Positions 63,660 to 64,000 of a DNA stretch of 64,000 bases are shown here, piece after piece. This DNA is from Sphingomonas sp. PP-CE-3G-477 (GTDB lineage: Bacteria; Pseudomonadota; Alphaproteobacteria; Sphingomonadales; Sphingomonadaceae): positions 62,001 to 126,000 of the forward strand of contig NZ_QAOF01000008.1 of NCBI RefSeq assembly GCF_003050745.1, read 5' to 3'. The notes beneath the pieces are model-generated. The model made no database searches and was not told the DNA's origin. It saw only the letters and a list, made by a program, of their open reading frames with translations. The stretch's first letter is position 1. Every line of letters starts with the position of its first letter. Both the position numbers and the translations under genes were made by a program.

Positions 63660-64000
63660 TCCGTTCGGTCGTCATTGGCACCGGCTCCGCCCTGCCCGCG
63701 CGTCGCGTCTCCAACGCCGAACTCGCGGAGCAGATCGACACCAGCGACGAGTGGATCGTCGAGCGTACCGGCATCCGCTTCCGCCACATTGCCGGCGAAG
63801 GCGAGACGACTGCGACCCTCGCTGCCGATGCATGCCGAGCTGCTTTGGCCGCCGCCGGGATAGAGGCGCAGAGCATCGACCTGATCGTGCTCGCGACCGC
63901 GACGCCCGATCAGACCTTCCCCGCCAGCGCCACCAAGGTGCAGGCGATGCTCGGTATCGACGACTGCGTCGCGTTCGACGTCGCGGCGGTCTGCTCGGGC
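63656..64000 (+). CDS. fabH: Beta-ketoacyl-ACP synthase III, N-terminal fragment
   Basis: The gene is cut by the end of the window after 115 codons. The visible part starts [20 protein letters not shown] and has [35 protein letters not shown] and DVAAVCSG, where the active-site Cys is in AVCSG. FabH starts fatty acid chains from acetyl-CoA and malonyl-ACP. The ATG overlaps the plsX stop. Confidence 0.96.
   Translation, partial: MIRSVVIGTGSALPARRVSNAELAEQIDTSDEWIVERTGIRFRHIAGEGETTATLAADACRAALAAAGIEAQSIDLIVLATATPDQTFPASATKVQAMLGIDDCVAFDVAAVCSG

Overview
The window reads as the chromosome of an alphaproteobacterium of the sphingomonad group. It is GC-rich and densely packed, with many ATGA start/stop overlaps and frequent GTG starts. 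It carries a DivK gene divergent from a DUF3572 gene, an RNase D-lptC-lptA-lptB-rpoN block, a two-domain cold-shock protein with a glycine-rich head, and several families of paired intergenic palindromes. I see no prophage, insertion sequence, integrase, CRISPR array or abrupt compositional island. It looks like core chromosome with some accessory enzymes.

Layout. 0-3 kb: a minus-strand iron-uptake operon (TonB-dependent siderophore receptor, DUF3649 protein, PepSY membrane protein) behind a Fur-like site. 3-9.2 kb: a small membrane protein, a large secreted TPR-type protein, an unusual SDR, tRNA-Ser(GGA), a cyclophilin, and a minus-strand redox set (pirin, FMN reductase) running into a LigB-type dioxygenase at 9.2-10 kb. 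10-18 kb: a minus-strand respiratory operon, cyoABCD-SURF1-sensor kinase-response regulator, in which a RegB/RegA (PrrB/PrrA)-type redox two-component pair is translationally coupled to the cytochrome bo3 oxidase genes; a radical-SAM SPL-like gene lies just downstream. 18-25 kb: two MFS transporters, a flavin reductase, a YedYZ-like cytochrome b plus molybdopterin protein pair, cyclopropane fatty acid synthase and an EF-hand protein. 25-34 kb: argG, a polytopic membrane protein, a FemAB-like acyltransferase, RidA, a HAD hydrolase, DUF3572, divK, rpmG, a GDT1-type cation transporter, dps and small envelope proteins.

34-55 kb: LPS transport (lptC, lptA, lptB), rpoN, RNase D, a cold-shock protein, a VirJ-type lipase-like protein, glutaminyl cyclase, a tandem retropepsin, an M20 peptidase and kup. 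Scattered through the same 20 kb are all four members of the Lhr-associated DNA repair set: ATP-dependent ligase, metallo-beta-lactamase exonuclease, Lhr-type helicase and PdeM-type phosphoesterase. 55-64 kb: periplasmic MsrA, an aspartate aminotransferase, a fused PabB-PabC, an MBL hydrolase, an M28 peptidase with a MAPEG protein, and the rpmF-plsX-fabH start of the fatty-acid operon, which is cut by the window end.

The most interesting points are the dispersed DNA-repair set, the coupling of the redox sensor pair to the oxidase operon with a perfect palindrome in its promoter region, the paired palindromic repeats at most of the roomy convergent gene junctions, and a candidate small RNA near 3.1-3.2 kb. 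No wholly new multigene system is evident.
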